This document shows positions 16,391-25,889 of a stretch of 64,000 nucleotides of DNA, piece by piece (position 1 is the stretch's first letter; every line of letters begins with the position of its first letter). The notes under the pieces are model-generated. The model had not been told where the DNA came from. It was given only the letters and a program-made list of their open reading frames with translations, and did no database searches. The DNA comes from an uncultured Prevotella sp. (lineage in GTDB: Bacteria > Bacteroidota > Bacteroidia > Bacteroidales > Bacteroidaceae). The DNA lies in the NCBI GenBank assembly GCA_900541575.1, contig UQKO01000007.1:1-64000 (forward strand). The letters run 5' to 3'. The translations under genes were made by a program, and so were the position numbers.

Positions 16391-19300
16391 ATGCTCAACA
16401 AAATCATATCCTTTTCACTTCGCAACCGCCCTCTCATTCTGTTTTTCAGCCTACTACTGATTATTATCGGATGCTGGACAGCCAAGAAGATGGAAGTAGA
16501 CGTTTTCCCCGACCTCAATGCGCCCACTGTTGTCGTAATGACAGAGGCCAAAGGAATGGCCTCAGAAGAAGTAGAACGCCTCGTTACCTTCCCCATAGAA
16601 ACAGCAGTCAATGGCGCCACCGACGTGCGCCGCGTACGCTCCTCATCCACGACAGGTTTCTCCGTAGTGTGGGTAGAGTTCAACTGGGGCACAGACATCT
16701 ATCGCGACCGACAGATTGTCTCTGAGAAACTCGCCACCATAGGCGATGCTATGCCCGAGGGAGTGGGTCAGCCCACGCTCGGCCCACAGTCGAGCATCAT
16801 GGGCGAAGTAATGTTTATAGGTCTCACGTCCGACACCACTTCGCTCGGTTCACTGCGTACACTAGCCGATTGGACCATTCGCCCACGCCTGCTCTCCACA
16901 GGTGGTGTAGCCCAAGTCACCGTGATGGGGGGCGACCTTATGGAATATCAAATACGTCTTCATCCCGAACGTATGCGCCACTATGGTGTGAGTCTCTCCG
17001 AAGTGATGAATGTTACTCGACAGATGACACGCAACGCTTCGGGCGGTGTGCATTATGAACATGGCAACGAGTACATCGTGCGCGGTGTACTGGCCACTAC
17101 CAGCACCGAGCAGATAGGCGAGGCTGTCATCAAGACATCGGACTCAGGTCAGCCCATTGTGCTAGCCGACGTGGCCGATGTAAAGATGGGGGTCAAGAGT
17201 CCGAAGATGGGTCTTGCCTCTGTCTCTGGCCAGCAAGGTGTGCTGCTCACCGTGACGAAACAGCCATCGACAAGCACACTAGAACTAACCGAACAACTCG
17301 ACACGGCCATCGCTTCACTCAAAGCCTCGCTTCCGCCCGATGTGAAGGTCAACACTCACCTATATCGTCAGCAGGACTTCATCGATGCCTCCATTTCCAA
17401 CATTCAGAAGTCGCTCGTCGAGGGCGGCATCTTCGTGGTGCTCATTCTCTTCATCTTCTTGATGAACGCTCGCACCACGCTCATCTCGCTCGTCACCATT
17501 CCCCTTTCGCTGCTCATTACGATGCTTGTACTAAAGGCGATGGGACTCACCATCAACACGATGAGCATCGGCGGTATGGCCATTGCCATTGGATCGTTAG
17601 TCGACGATGCCATTGTCGACGTGGAAAATGTCTTTAAGCGTTTGCGTCTCAATGCCCGTCTGCCCAAAGAAGCGCGGAAAAAGAAAATGGACATCATATT
17701 CCATGCTTCAGGCGAAGTGCGTATGCCCATACTCAATTCCACACTTATCATCGTGGTGAGTTTCATTCCTTTATTCTTCCTTTCCGGACTGGAAGGCCGC
17801 ATGCTCGCACCGCTTGGCATCAGCTTTATTATCTCGCTCTTTGCATCCACGCTCGTGGCGCTCACGCTTACCCCCGTGCTCTGCTCTTATCTGCTCAAAG
17901 ATCCACAAGATGCAATGGATGATGCTACGGCAGGAAATACATCTTACAAGCGTCACGACGAGCCACGTTGGGTACGTTGGCTCAAGCAGAAGTACGAACA
18001 AGCCTTAGCCTATGCACTCGGGCGGTCGTCACGCTGGATTCTGGGAATCACGGGCGCATTGGTCGTCGTCACGCTCATACTCTTCTTTAGCTTAGGACGC
18101 TCATTCCTTCCTCCCTTCAACGAGGGTTCGTTCACCATCAATGTGAGCACACTGCCTGGTGTATCACTCACTGAGAGCGACCTCATCGGCCAGCAAGCAG
18201 AGAAGCTACTCATGCAGGTTCCCGAGGTGCAAGCCGTGGCTCGCAAAACAGGTCGTGCCGAACTTGATGAGCATGCACTCGGTGTGAACACTAGCGAGAT
18301 GGAGGTACCCTTTGTGCTGAAAGAGCGTAAGAAATCAGAGGTCCTAGCCGACATTCGCCGTCGTCTATCCACGCTTCCTGGCGTCAACGTAGAAATTGGT
18401 CAACCCATCAGCCACCGCATCGATGCTATGCTTTCGGGCACGAAGGCGGGCATTGCCGTCAAGGTGTTTGGCCCCGACTTGAGTACCCTTCATAGTCTCG
18501 GTCTGCAGATTAAGCAAGCCACGCAAGGTATCGACGGGGTGAAGGATCTCAACGTAGAGCAGCAAGTGGAGCGCCCGCAACTAGTTATCCGTCCGCGTCG
18601 CACGCTGCTAGCTCGCCATGGTATCACGTTGCCCGAATTTGCGGAATATGTAAATGCAGCTATCGGTGGCGAGGTGGTGAGCCAAGTACAGGATGGTAGC
18701 AAAACATTCGATCTCACCGTGCGTGTGGCCGATGACGATCTACGCACTTTAGAGCGCTTGCGCGGCCTACTCATCACCACAGCCTCGGGTGCACAAATTC
18801 CCCTCTCCGACGTGGCCGACATTCTCTCTACGGCAGGCCCGAATACCATCAGTCGCGAGAATGCCCAGCGCAAACTCGTGGTTTCGGCCAATGCCGAGGG
18901 GCGCGACATGCGTTCTGTTGTGAACGATATGCGCCGTGCCATCGAAGAGCGCATCGACCTGCCCGAAGGCTACCACGTGGAGTATGGTGGACAGTTTGAG
19001 AGCGAAGCTGCTGCATCACGTATGTTGCTTGGATTGAGCGTGGTGAGCATTGTGGTGATTCTGCTTTTGCTCTATCTGCAATTCCATTCCTGGAAGCAAT
19101 CGGTCGTGGTATTGCTCAACCTTCCGCTGGCGCTCATCGGCGGTGTGCTCTCGCTCGTACTGACAAGTGGTGTCGTGAGCATTCCTGCAATCATCGGCTT
19201 TATTTCGCTGTTTGGCATGGCTACACGCGGTGGTATGCTCCTCGTCGATCGTTACAATGAGTTGGCACGTCGCGGACTTTCACGCCACGAAGTGATTATG

Positions 19301-19537
19301 CGAGGCTCAATGGATCGCCTATTGCCCATTCTTATGACGACGCTCTGCTCTGCTTTGGCGCTCATTCCGCTTGCCTTAGGCAGTGAACTACCTGGCAATG
19401 AGATACAGAGCCCTATGGCACAAGTCATGCTCGGCGGATTGCTCACAAGCACCCTGCTCAACCTCTTCATCGTGCCTATTATGGCACCGCTCAAGAAATC
19501 AAAAGAATCTACCACTCAATCTCTTTCCAATCCATGA
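16391..19537 (+). CDS. CusA/CzcA-family heavy-metal efflux RND pump
   Basis: A 1048-residue inner-membrane proton/metal antiporter of the HME-RND family. I chose ATG 16391 (MLNKIISFSLRNRPLI), the typical start; 17 upstream codons are atypical. The two RND repeats are present, each with periplasmic loops. Transmembrane helix 4 carries GSLVDDAIVDVEN, with the acidic residues used in proton relay by CzcA/CusA. This motif differs from classical CzcA and CusA forms, so Zn/Co/Cd versus Cu/Ag cannot be settled. Its stop overlaps the start of the TolC-like gene by 4 bases. Confidence 0.92.
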   Translation: MLNKIISFSLRNRPLILFFSLLLIIIGCWTAKKMEVDVFPDLNAPTVVVMTEAKGMASEEVERLVTFPIETAVNGATDVRRVRSSSTTGFSVVWVEFNWGTDIYRDRQIVSEKLATIGDAMPEGVGQPTLGPQSSIMGEVMFIGLTSDTTSLGSLRTLADWTIRPRLLSTGGVAQVTVMGGDLMEYQIRLHPERMRHYGVSLSEVMNVTRQMTRNASGGVHYEHGNEYIVRGVLATTSTEQIGEAVIKTSDSGQPIVLADVADVKMGVKSPKMGLASVSGQQGVLLTVTKQPSTSTLELTEQLDTAIASLKASLPPDVKVNTHLYRQQDFIDASISNIQKSLVEGGIFVVLILFIFLMNARTTLISLVTIPLSLLITMLVLKAMGLTINTMSIGGMAIAIGSLVDDAIVDVENVFKRLRLNARLPKEARKKKMDIIFHASGEVRMPILNSTLIIVVSFIPLFFLSGLEGRMLAPLGISFIISLFASTLVALTLTPVLCSYLLKDPQDAMDDATAGNTSYKRHDEPRWVRWLKQKYEQALAYALGRSSRWILGITGALVVVTLILFFSLGRSFLPPFNEGSFTINVSTLPGVSLTESDLIGQQAEKLLMQVPEVQAVARKTGRAELDEHALGVNTSEMEVPFVLKERKKSEVLADIRRRLSTLPGVNVEIGQPISHRIDAMLSGTKAGIAVKVFGPDLSTLHSLGLQIKQATQGIDGVKDLNVEQQVERPQLVIRPRRTLLARHGITLPEFAEYVNAAIGGEVVSQVQDGSKTFDLTVRVADDDLRTLERLRGLLITTASGAQIPLSDVADILSTAGPNTISRENAQRKLVVSANAEGRDMRSVVNDMRRAIEERIDLPEGYHVEYGGQFESEAAASRMLLGLSVVSIVVILLLLYLQFHSWKQSVVVLLNLPLALIGGVLSLVLTSGVVSIPAIIGFISLFGMATRGGMLLVDRYNELARRGLSRHEVIMRGSMDRLLPILMTTLCSALALIPLALGSELPGNEIQSPMAQVMLGGLLTSTLLNLFIVPIMAPLKKSKESTTQSLSNP

Positions 19538-20751
19538 AAGTTCTCTGGACTATCCTCACCATAGCACTTACCCTTGTGCCGTTATCTGCCAAAGCACAGG
19601 ACCACAAGGTATCAGCTCGTCACTTCTCAGCATGGCAAGAGCCTATGCAAGAAATTGTGCGCAACAACAAACAGATTGCGGTTCTCCGTTCGCAACTTCA
19701 GGCGCAACAAGCAGCCAATGGCTCTGCTCTCAGACTGCCCGACCCTGAGGCAGAAGTGGCTTATCTCTTTGGCTCGCCAAAAGGAGTACCTGGACGCACT
19801 AACGTTTCGCTCACACAAGAACTTTCTTGGAGTGTCATCTTAGGGCATCGACGCGCTCTGGCCGAGGCCGAAAACAACATTGCGCAACACACCTATCGTG
19901 CTTCGCTGCAGCGCATACTCGCCGAGGCCGATCGCATGCTCACCTCGTTGGTCTACAGCAATCAACTTTGCGCCGAGCTCGCCCTGCGCGACAGCATTGC
20001 ACGCGACATTAAAAGACTTTATTCGGAAAAATTCCAACGCGGAGACATCAACCAAATGGAGTATAATAAAGTCTGTATCAATGCTTCGATGAGCCAAGCA
20101 GAACTTGCGCGCGCTGAAAACGAACGTACACAAGTGCAATTGGCTCTCCAGGCGCTCAATGGTGGAAAAACGCTTCATTTCACAGGACGCCATTATCCAG
20201 CATCGATTCATGCGCTTCCTTCACTAGATAGTCTAGAGCAAGCAGCACAAGCCTCATCGCCCACACTAGCTGCCGCACAAGCAGCCATCTTGCAAAGTCG
20301 AGCCCAAGAACGCTTGGCGCGTGCCGAAGCCTTGCCACAACTCACGGTGGGCTTTCAGGGGGAATATATCCGTCAGAACAATTATAGCGGTGTTTCCCTC
20401 GGATTTACCCTACCGCTTTGGGGCAATACTCGCCAACGCGTGCGACAAGCCCAACTGCAAACAGAGGTCCAAGAACTTTCGCTCTCTGATGCTCAGCAAC
20501 AACTCTCGCTAGCCATACGGCAGAAGTATGCAGGAGCGCAAGCTTTGCAGCGTACAGCAGATGAACTACAAGTGCGACTTGCCGATTCGAGCAATGACCA
20601 GTTGCTGCGCCGCAGTCTAGAGCTTGGCCAGATTTCCCTGCTCGACTATCTGTTAGAAGTATCTTTCTATTATTCGGCTCGCACAGCTCAGCTCGAGGCT
20701 GAACGCGATGCACAACTTGCCGTGGCAGAATTGCGGGGCATAATGTACTAG
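19534..20751 (+). CDS. TolC/CusC-family outer-membrane efflux protein
   Basis: A 405-residue outer-membrane channel component. Signal peptide MKVLWTILTIALTLVPLSA, then two long coiled-coil repeats rich in Ala/Gln/Glu (for example ILAEADRMLTSLVYSNQL and EVQELSLSDAQQQLSLAIRQ) typical of the outer membrane efflux protein family. ATGA overlap with the pump gene implies translational coupling. It completes the tripartite metal exporter and is followed by a strong terminator. Confidence 0.88.
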   Translation: MKVLWTILTIALTLVPLSAKAQDHKVSARHFSAWQEPMQEIVRNNKQIAVLRSQLQAQQAANGSALRLPDPEAEVAYLFGSPKGVPGRTNVSLTQELSWSVILGHRRALAEAENNIAQHTYRASLQRILAEADRMLTSLVYSNQLCAELALRDSIARDIKRLYSEKFQRGDINQMEYNKVCINASMSQAELARAENERTQVQLALQALNGGKTLHFTGRHYPASIHALPSLDSLEQAAQASSPTLAAAQAAILQSRAQERLARAEALPQLTVGFQGEYIRQNNYSGVSLGFTLPLWGNTRQRVRQAQLQTEVQELSLSDAQQQLSLAIRQKYAGAQALQRTADELQVRLADSSNDQLLRRSLELGQISLLDYLLEVSFYYSARTAQLEAERDAQLAVAELRGIMY

Positions 20752-20823
20752 TTCACGAATGAAAGTGGGGGGAACTGGATACGTGATATGTACCTTATCT
20801 ACAGCCCACTTACTAAGCATACG

Positions 20824-20865
20824 AACGAAAAACGCGTCGCCGATGAGGGCGACGCGTTTTTCGTT
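20824..20865. terminator. Strong bidirectional terminator
   Basis: An 18-base perfect stem (20824-20841 with 20848-20865) and a 6-base loop GATGAG. The arms begin AACGAAAAACGCG and end CGCGTTTTTCGTT, giving T-runs in both directions. It separates the metal-export operon (plus) from the SulP gene (minus). Confidence 0.85.
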
Positions 20866-20873
20866 AACTTAAA

Positions 20874-20935
20874 AGTGGTTCTATAAATTCTGAGGATGGG
20901 ATGCCATAAATTTCAGAATTTATAGAACCACCATT
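20874..20935. repeat. Inverted pair of the GTGGTTCTATAAATTCTGA repeat
   Basis: GTGGTTCTATAAATTCTGA (20875-20893) and its exact reverse complement TCAGAATTTATAGAACCAC flank about 22 bases containing GGGATGCC. The right arm ends just before the SulP stop codon. Single copies of the arm occur at 16297, 50746 (one mismatch) and 53535. Confidence 0.8.
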
Positions 20936-22626
20936 TAATCAATCTTGCGCTTCACTATGGCAGCGGCACGATCAAGAGCCACATTGATGTTAGGACAGAT
21001 ATGGTCCTTGCCCAAGAGTTGGCAAAAACCATTGTGTTCAAGCACATTATATACGTTGGGCGTTACGCCCGACAGCACGATATGCGTACCCTCACGATGG
21101 CTCATCTCGCAGAGGTTTTGCAAGTTATGAATACCCGTAGAATCAATAAATGGCACGCGGCGCATACGAATGACGCGCACTTTAGGATGGTCGTCCATAT
21201 TCGCCATTAGTTCTTCAAACTTGTTGGCAATACCGAAGAAGTAAGGGCCATTTATCTCATAGACCTCCACGCCCTTTGGAATGATAAGATGTTCTTCGTG
21301 CACCTCGGCATCTGTTTCTTCATTTGGGTCGATTTCATCGGCTATCACCTTGATTTGGGTAGTCTCAGCCATACGCTTCATAAAGAGCAAGCAAGCAATG
21401 AGCAAGCCCACTTCTATGGCCACGGTGAGGTCGAAGATGACGGTGAGGAAGAACGTAATGAGCAACACGATGACATCGCTCTTGGGATTTTTCATCAACT
21501 GTGCGAAAGTGCGCCAACCGCTCATGTTGTAAGAAACGATGATAAGCACACCTGCAAGACACGACATGGGAATGTAGGCAGCCAAGGGCATAAGCACGAG
21601 GAAGATAACGAGCAACACCAAGGCATGCACAATGCCAGCCACAGGAGTGCGTCCGCCATTGTTGATATTCGTCATGGTGCGAGCAATGGCTCCCGTACAG
21701 GGAATACCACCGAAGAGCGGTGTGCAGAGATTGGCCACACCCTGACCGATGAGTTCTTGGTTGGAATTGTGATGGTCACCACATACACCATCGGCCACGG
21801 TGGCAGAGAGCAACGACTCTATGGCTCCGAGTACGGCAATAACCATGGCCGTGGGGAAAAGTCCCTTCACGTTCTCCCAACTAAGGTTGGGCACCTGCAA
21901 GTCGGGAATGGCAGCCTTGATTTCGCCAAATTGGTCGCCAATGGTAGTGACGTGATAAGCTGTATAAGCATTGAGAAAATAGACGCCAATGGTCATCAAG
22001 ACGATGGCCACGAGCGAGCCTGGGATTTTCTTACTCACCTTCGGCGTGAGGGCAATGACCACAATGCTTAGCAAGCCGATGAGTGTGGTCATCCAATCAA
22101 TGGTGTCGAAGTGCTGGAAATAAATGGCCCACTTGGAAAGGAAATCGCCGGGAAGTTTCCCCGTTTGAAGCCCGAAGAGGTCTTTAATTTGCGTAGTGAA
22201 TATTGTCACAGCAATACCACTTGTGAAACCCACCACGATGGGGTATGGAATAAACTTGATGATGGTGCCCAATCGACAAACGCCGAGCACGATGAGGAAA
22301 ATACCAGCCAGCATGGTAGCAATCATTAGCCCCGAAAGACCAAGTTGTGGATTGCTCACGATGCCATAGATAATCACGATAAAAGCTCCCGTAGGACCAC
22401 CGATCTGTACGCGGCTACCGCCCAACGCACTTACTATGAAACCACCGATGATGGCCGTGAGGATACCCTGCGAGGGCGAAACGCCCGACGCAATACCAAA
22501 TGCAATGGCTAGCGGAAGAGCTACAATGCCGACAATAAGCCCTGCCATGAGGTCGGCTGCTAGCTTTTCCTTGTTGTAGTGTCGCAACTCACTGAACAAA
22601 CGAGGTGCGAATGCAGAATGATTCAT
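20935..22626 (-). CDS. SulP-family inorganic anion transporter with STAS domain
   Basis: A 563-residue inner-membrane transporter for sulfate, bicarbonate or a related anion. The N-terminal 420 residues hold 10-12 hydrophobic helices with SulP phrases such as GLIVGIVALPLAIAFGIASG and NLCTPLFGGIPCTGAIARTM. Residues about 450-555 are a cytoplasmic STAS domain (RRVPFIDSTGIHNLQNL). It is monocistronic and divergent from the DedA gene. The ion is not deducible from sequence; marine and gut relatives include bicarbonate transporters. Confidence 0.9.
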   Translation of the reverse strand: MNHSAFAPRLFSELRHYNKEKLAADLMAGLIVGIVALPLAIAFGIASGVSPSQGILTAIIGGFIVSALGGSRVQIGGPTGAFIVIIYGIVSNPQLGLSGLMIATMLAGIFLIVLGVCRLGTIIKFIPYPIVVGFTSGIAVTIFTTQIKDLFGLQTGKLPGDFLSKWAIYFQHFDTIDWMTTLIGLLSIVVIALTPKVSKKIPGSLVAIVLMTIGVYFLNAYTAYHVTTIGDQFGEIKAAIPDLQVPNLSWENVKGLFPTAMVIAVLGAIESLLSATVADGVCGDHHNSNQELIGQGVANLCTPLFGGIPCTGAIARTMTNINNGGRTPVAGIVHALVLLVIFLVLMPLAAYIPMSCLAGVLIIVSYNMSGWRTFAQLMKNPKSDVIVLLITFFLTVIFDLTVAIEVGLLIACLLFMKRMAETTQIKVIADEIDPNEETDAEVHEEHLIIPKGVEVYEINGPYFFGIANKFEELMANMDDHPKVRVIRMRRVPFIDSTGIHNLQNLCEMSHREGTHIVLSGVTPNVYNVLEHNGFCQLLGKDHICPNINVALDRAAAIVKRKID

Positions 22627-22660
22627 TAACGTTTTAAGGATTGATTTTAAATTTTGAGTG

Positions 22661-22668
22661 CAAAGATA
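22661..22668 (-). promoter_or_regulatory. -7 element of the SulP promoter
   Basis: TATCTTTG on the minus strand, 35 bases before the SulP start codon. No well-placed TTG upstream was seen. Confidence 0.4.
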
Positions 22669-22959
22669 CGCATTAATATTGAATAATACTTAATACAAAG
22701 GTCTACTTGGCACTAAGTTTGAGCCTATAAGTCTATTATGTCGCTTCGTATAAGTTGGAAGTTTAGGGTTCTAGGGAAGGGGGGTCAAATGCACCCGTTT
22801 CTAAAAGTACGTTATCCCATCAGCGGATGATATAGCCATCATTTTCAGACGAAAGCATGCCATTGCAGACCATGGCAAATATAAACGTGGAAAAACAACT
22901 TCCAACCATTCACTTTAGGCCACATAATGAGTTCGTTGTTTCTCCTCTAAGTCTTACTT

Positions 22960-23006
22960 ATTCAAGTTTCTCTAAAGAAAGTAGTTTCCTTAGAGAAAAC
23001 TTGAAT
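22960..23006. other. Long hairpin in the SulP-DedA intergenic region
   Basis: The 522-base gap between the two divergent genes holds no convincing gene. A 21-base arm (22960-22980, ATTCAAGTTTCTCTAAAGAAA) pairs with 22985-23006 with one bulge and one mismatch around a GTAG loop. On the plus strand it is followed by TTACTTATTTTTC. It could be a terminator of an unannotated short transcript or a structured RNA. Confidence 0.55.
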
Positions 23007-23100
23007 TACTTATTTTTCAATAAGGACGAGCCCTTTCTCCATTAAGAGATAATTCTTATTTCACCGAAAGAACGCGAATCCGCGAAAAGAGCGCAAAAAA

Positions 23101-23131
23101 TTGGTTATTAGCAAAAAAATAGCAACCTTTG
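23101..23131 (+). promoter_or_regulatory. Promoter of the DedA gene
   Basis: TTG (23101-23103), a 20-base spacer and AACCTTTG (23124-23131) match the consensus except for the first T of the -7 element. The leader would be about 12 nt to the ATG at 23149. Confidence 0.5.
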
Positions 23132-23148
23132 CACACAGATAATCTCTC

Positions 23149-23898
23149 ATGCCTCATGACAACGATAAAACAACTCGTAGTAATGGCAAAATGAGCAGAG
23201 AGGAAACACATACCTTGGGCGGCAAAGGACTGTCCGCCACAACAAAAACTTTACAAGCAATGCAAGCATTGATAGAATTCGCACTGACCCACCTCAACTA
23301 TTGGTGGATTCTCGTATTTATGGCCATTGAGAGTTCGTTCATTCCCTTCCCATCGGAAGTAATCGTACCTCCCGCGGCCTATCTTTCGTTTACGTCGGAC
23401 AGTACACTCAACATCGTGCTCGTGGTCATCATTGCCACCATCGGAGCCGACATTGGCGCCTTGATTAATTATTATCTCGCTCGATGGCTCGGACGCCCCA
23501 TCGTATACCGCTTTGCCGACAGTCGCATAGGCCACATGTGCCTCATCGACCGCAAGAAGGTGGAGCACGCTGAAGAGTTCTTCCGCGATCATGGTGCATC
23601 GTCCACATTCTTTGGCCGTCTAGTTCCTGCCGTTCGTCAGCTCATCAGTATTCCTGCCGGACTGGCGGGCATGCGCTTGGATAAGTTCTTGCTCTTCACC
23701 ACGCTCGGAGCTGGCATTTGGAACTCAGTGCTTGCGCTCTTAGGCTACGTGATCTACACACAGATGCCCGTAGGCACTACAAAGGAAATCGCCGACAAAG
23801 CCGCACAGTATAGCCATGAGATTGGCTACGTAATCTTAGTACTCGCAATCATCGTAGTGGCATTCCTCATTTATAAGGGAACAAAGAAAAGCAAATAA
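23149..23898 (+). CDS. DedA-family membrane protein
   Basis: A 249-residue inner-membrane protein of the DedA/VTT family, members of which act as polyprenyl-phosphate or phospholipid flippases. Family motifs are present: ESSFIPFPSEVIVPPAAYLS, GADIGALINYYLARWLGR, and the conserved FFGRLVPAVRQLISIPAGLAGM. An extra hydrophilic N-terminus of about 37 residues precedes the usual start; a start at Met38 (MQALIEFALTHLNYW) is possible, but the promoter position favours 23149. Not in an operon. Confidence 0.88.
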   Translation: MPHDNDKTTRSNGKMSREETHTLGGKGLSATTKTLQAMQALIEFALTHLNYWWILVFMAIESSFIPFPSEVIVPPAAYLSFTSDSTLNIVLVVIIATIGADIGALINYYLARWLGRPIVYRFADSRIGHMCLIDRKKVEHAEEFFRDHGASSTFFGRLVPAVRQLISIPAGLAGMRLDKFLLFTTLGAGIWNSVLALLGYVIYTQMPVGTTKEIADKAAQYSHEIGYVILVLAIIVVAFLIYKGTKKSK

Positions 23899-24051
23899 GG
23901 AAGAACGTACTGGGGAATAACGCATTAAGGACGCTATAAAAGTGGAATTTGTATCGTTTTTCACCCAGTTTCTGGGACAACGCGTCCCCACGCCGACTAC
24001 CCACACACTGTGCTAATACATCATCCGATTAGCACATTCACACATATCCCC

Positions 24052-24855
24052 ATGCCCACAACTTTTTTCCACTCACGCAGTCTGCTATATATTATAGGAG
24101 CGGCATTCGCCCTTTCCCTCCAAGCTCAGACACCCAATGTCACCACTCGTACATGGCTTTGGGGCGTGGGGCATGCAAGTGTGCTAGATACCTACCTATC
24201 ACCTCTCACATATACAGGTACAGACTTCACACTGCTTCATCAAACGGAGCGACAGGCTCGTTGGGGCGGCGGCCACGTGACGGTGCAAGCCCTCTATACG
24301 GCGCAAGGAGCTTACCTCCACTCGCCCACCGATGATGGAAAAGACCTAGACACCGAACTCTCAGCAGCTGGTGGTTGGCTCTACCATTGGAATGTTGGAC
24401 AAAGGTGGCGCTTCTCATTGGGCGGTATGATAGAAGGCTCAGGAGGATTTACGTACAACACACGCAACTCTAACAATCCTGCACAAGGCCGCATCGGTGC
24501 CGACTTGCAAGCCTCAGCGCGTGCAGAATATGCATTCCCTTTCTTCCACCAAAAAGCTACGGTACGATTACAAGTAGACGGGCAAGCACTTGGCTTACAG
24601 TTCTCGCCAGAATACGGGCAGTCGTACTACGAGATATTCTCGCTGGGCCACTCCCACGGCATTCTACATCTGACGCATCCAGCCAATTGCCCTTCGGCCC
24701 GAATGCAAACCACAGTAACGCTCCCCGTGAAGCAAGCCCACATTACCTTGGGCTATCTGGCCGACGTGCGACAATCAAAACTCGGCGGGCTGAAACGCCA
24801 CGCTTGGCGCAACTCGTTTCTCATTGGTTACACCCGACAACTCCGACGCTTATGA
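24052..24855 (+). CDS. DUF3316-family exported protein
   Basis: A 267-residue protein with a signal peptide (about MPTTFFHSRSLLYIIGAAFA then LSLQAQ). I recognise the DUF3316 pattern after the signal: GVGHASVLDTYLSPLTYTG followed by alternating beta strands with Trp/Tyr-rich edges, suggesting an outer-membrane or periplasmic beta structure. Function of the family is unknown. I chose ATG 24052 over 24010 because it starts the signal peptide. Its stop overlaps the next start by 4 bases, so it is the first gene of a five-gene operon. Confidence 0.72.
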   Translation: MPTTFFHSRSLLYIIGAAFALSLQAQTPNVTTRTWLWGVGHASVLDTYLSPLTYTGTDFTLLHQTERQARWGGGHVTVQALYTAQGAYLHSPTDDGKDLDTELSAAGGWLYHWNVGQRWRFSLGGMIEGSGGFTYNTRNSNNPAQGRIGADLQASARAEYAFPFFHQKATVRLQVDGQALGLQFSPEYGQSYYEIFSLGHSHGILHLTHPANCPSARMQTTVTLPVKQAHITLGYLADVRQSKLGGLKRHAWRNSFLIGYTRQLRRL

Positions 24856-25883
24856 AATGCCTTTACCGATTGTTTCTACTCGCACTCTGCTATGGGGCTT
24901 TGGCTTCGTGTATCACGGAAGACGTGCCCGAGAATACGCAGCAAGGCAACTTTGAGTCACTCTGGCGTACGCTCGACGAGCATTACTGCTTTTTTAGTTA
25001 TAAGCACGAGGCTTACGGGCTCGACTGGAACGAAGTGCACGCAAAGTATCGCCCTATGATAAGCAGCCAGATGAGCAATCGACAGCTGTTCGAGGTACTC
25101 TCGAAAATGACCTATGAGCTACGCGATGGGCATGTAAACCTCTCGGCTGCCCATGACATATCACGCTATGGTGCGTGGTTCGATGATTTCCCAATGAACT
25201 TTAGCGATTCATTGCAACGCCGCTATCTAGGACGCAGCGAGGAATACCAACAAGCATCAGGACTGAAATATCGCCTACTCACAGATAATGTGGGATACAT
25301 ACGTTGCGCTTCCTTTGAAAATACCTTCGGCGATGGCAATCTGCAAGAGATGTTTCGCTATCTCGCAACTTGCACAGCGCTAATCATTGATGTACGAAGC
25401 AACGGAGGAGGGATGCTCACAGCAGCCGAAAAACTCACTTCATGCTTCATCAATGAAGAACAGACAGTAGGCTACATGTGTCATAAGACGGGCACGGGAC
25501 ACGATGATTTCTCGACCCAAGAAGCCATTCGCCTAAAACCTTTCAAAGGATTACGCTGGCAGAAGCCCGTGGCCGTGCTGACCAATCGACGCACTTATAG
25601 TGCGGCCAACTCCTTCGTGATGTTTATGAAAGGACTACCACAAGTCAGCATCGTGGGCGACCGCACAGGAGGCGGAGCGGGCATGCCCTTCAGCGCCGAA
25701 CTGCCCAACGGATGGAGTATACGCTTCTCGGCTTGCCCCATGTATAGCCGCGACGGAGATCCCACAGAGATGGGCATTGACCCCGACGTGAAGGTGGACA
25801 TCACCTCCGAGGACTATCAGCGCTCAGTGGACACTATCATCGAAACGGCGCGACAATTACTTCGAACAAAGACTAAAGACTAA
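24852..25883 (+). CDS. S41-family peptidase lipoprotein
   Basis: A 343-residue lipoprotein (Cys20 in YGALASCITED). The tail-specific protease (S41) core is visible: ALIIDVRSNGGGMLTAAEKL, then TNRRTYSAANSFVMFM with the probable nucleophilic Ser, then VGDRTGGGAGMPFSAELPNG. A PDZ domain is not obvious. The start is ATG 24852, overlapping the previous stop (ATGA); an in-frame start at 24687 would lie inside the upstream gene. It probably cuts periplasmic or surface peptides; substrate unknown. Confidence 0.85.
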   Translation: MKCLYRLFLLALCYGALASCITEDVPENTQQGNFESLWRTLDEHYCFFSYKHEAYGLDWNEVHAKYRPMISSQMSNRQLFEVLSKMTYELRDGHVNLSAAHDISRYGAWFDDFPMNFSDSLQRRYLGRSEEYQQASGLKYRLLTDNVGYIRCASFENTFGDGNLQEMFRYLATCTALIIDVRSNGGGMLTAAEKLTSCFINEEQTVGYMCHKTGTGHDDFSTQEAIRLKPFKGLRWQKPVAVLTNRRTYSAANSFVMFMKGLPQVSIVGDRTGGGAGMPFSAELPNGWSIRFSACPMYSRDGDPTEMGIDPDVKVDITSEDYQRSVDTIIETARQLLRTKTKD

Positions 25884-25889
25884 CAAGAT

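Noticed and set aside
14605..20751. Assigning the exporter as copper-specific
   Set aside because: The acidic motif in the pump helix and the His-rich proteins do not separate Cu/Ag from Zn/Co/Cd.
21289..22071. 260-codon plus-strand frame
   Set aside because: It is antisense to the SulP gene, which has clear family motifs in its own frame.
22857..23045. 62-codon frame in the SulP-DedA gap
   Set aside because: It overlaps the long hairpin and has no protein-like pattern.
24687..24851. Upstream extension of the S41 peptidase gene
   Set aside because: It lies wholly inside the DUF3316 gene and precedes the lipoprotein signal at 24852.
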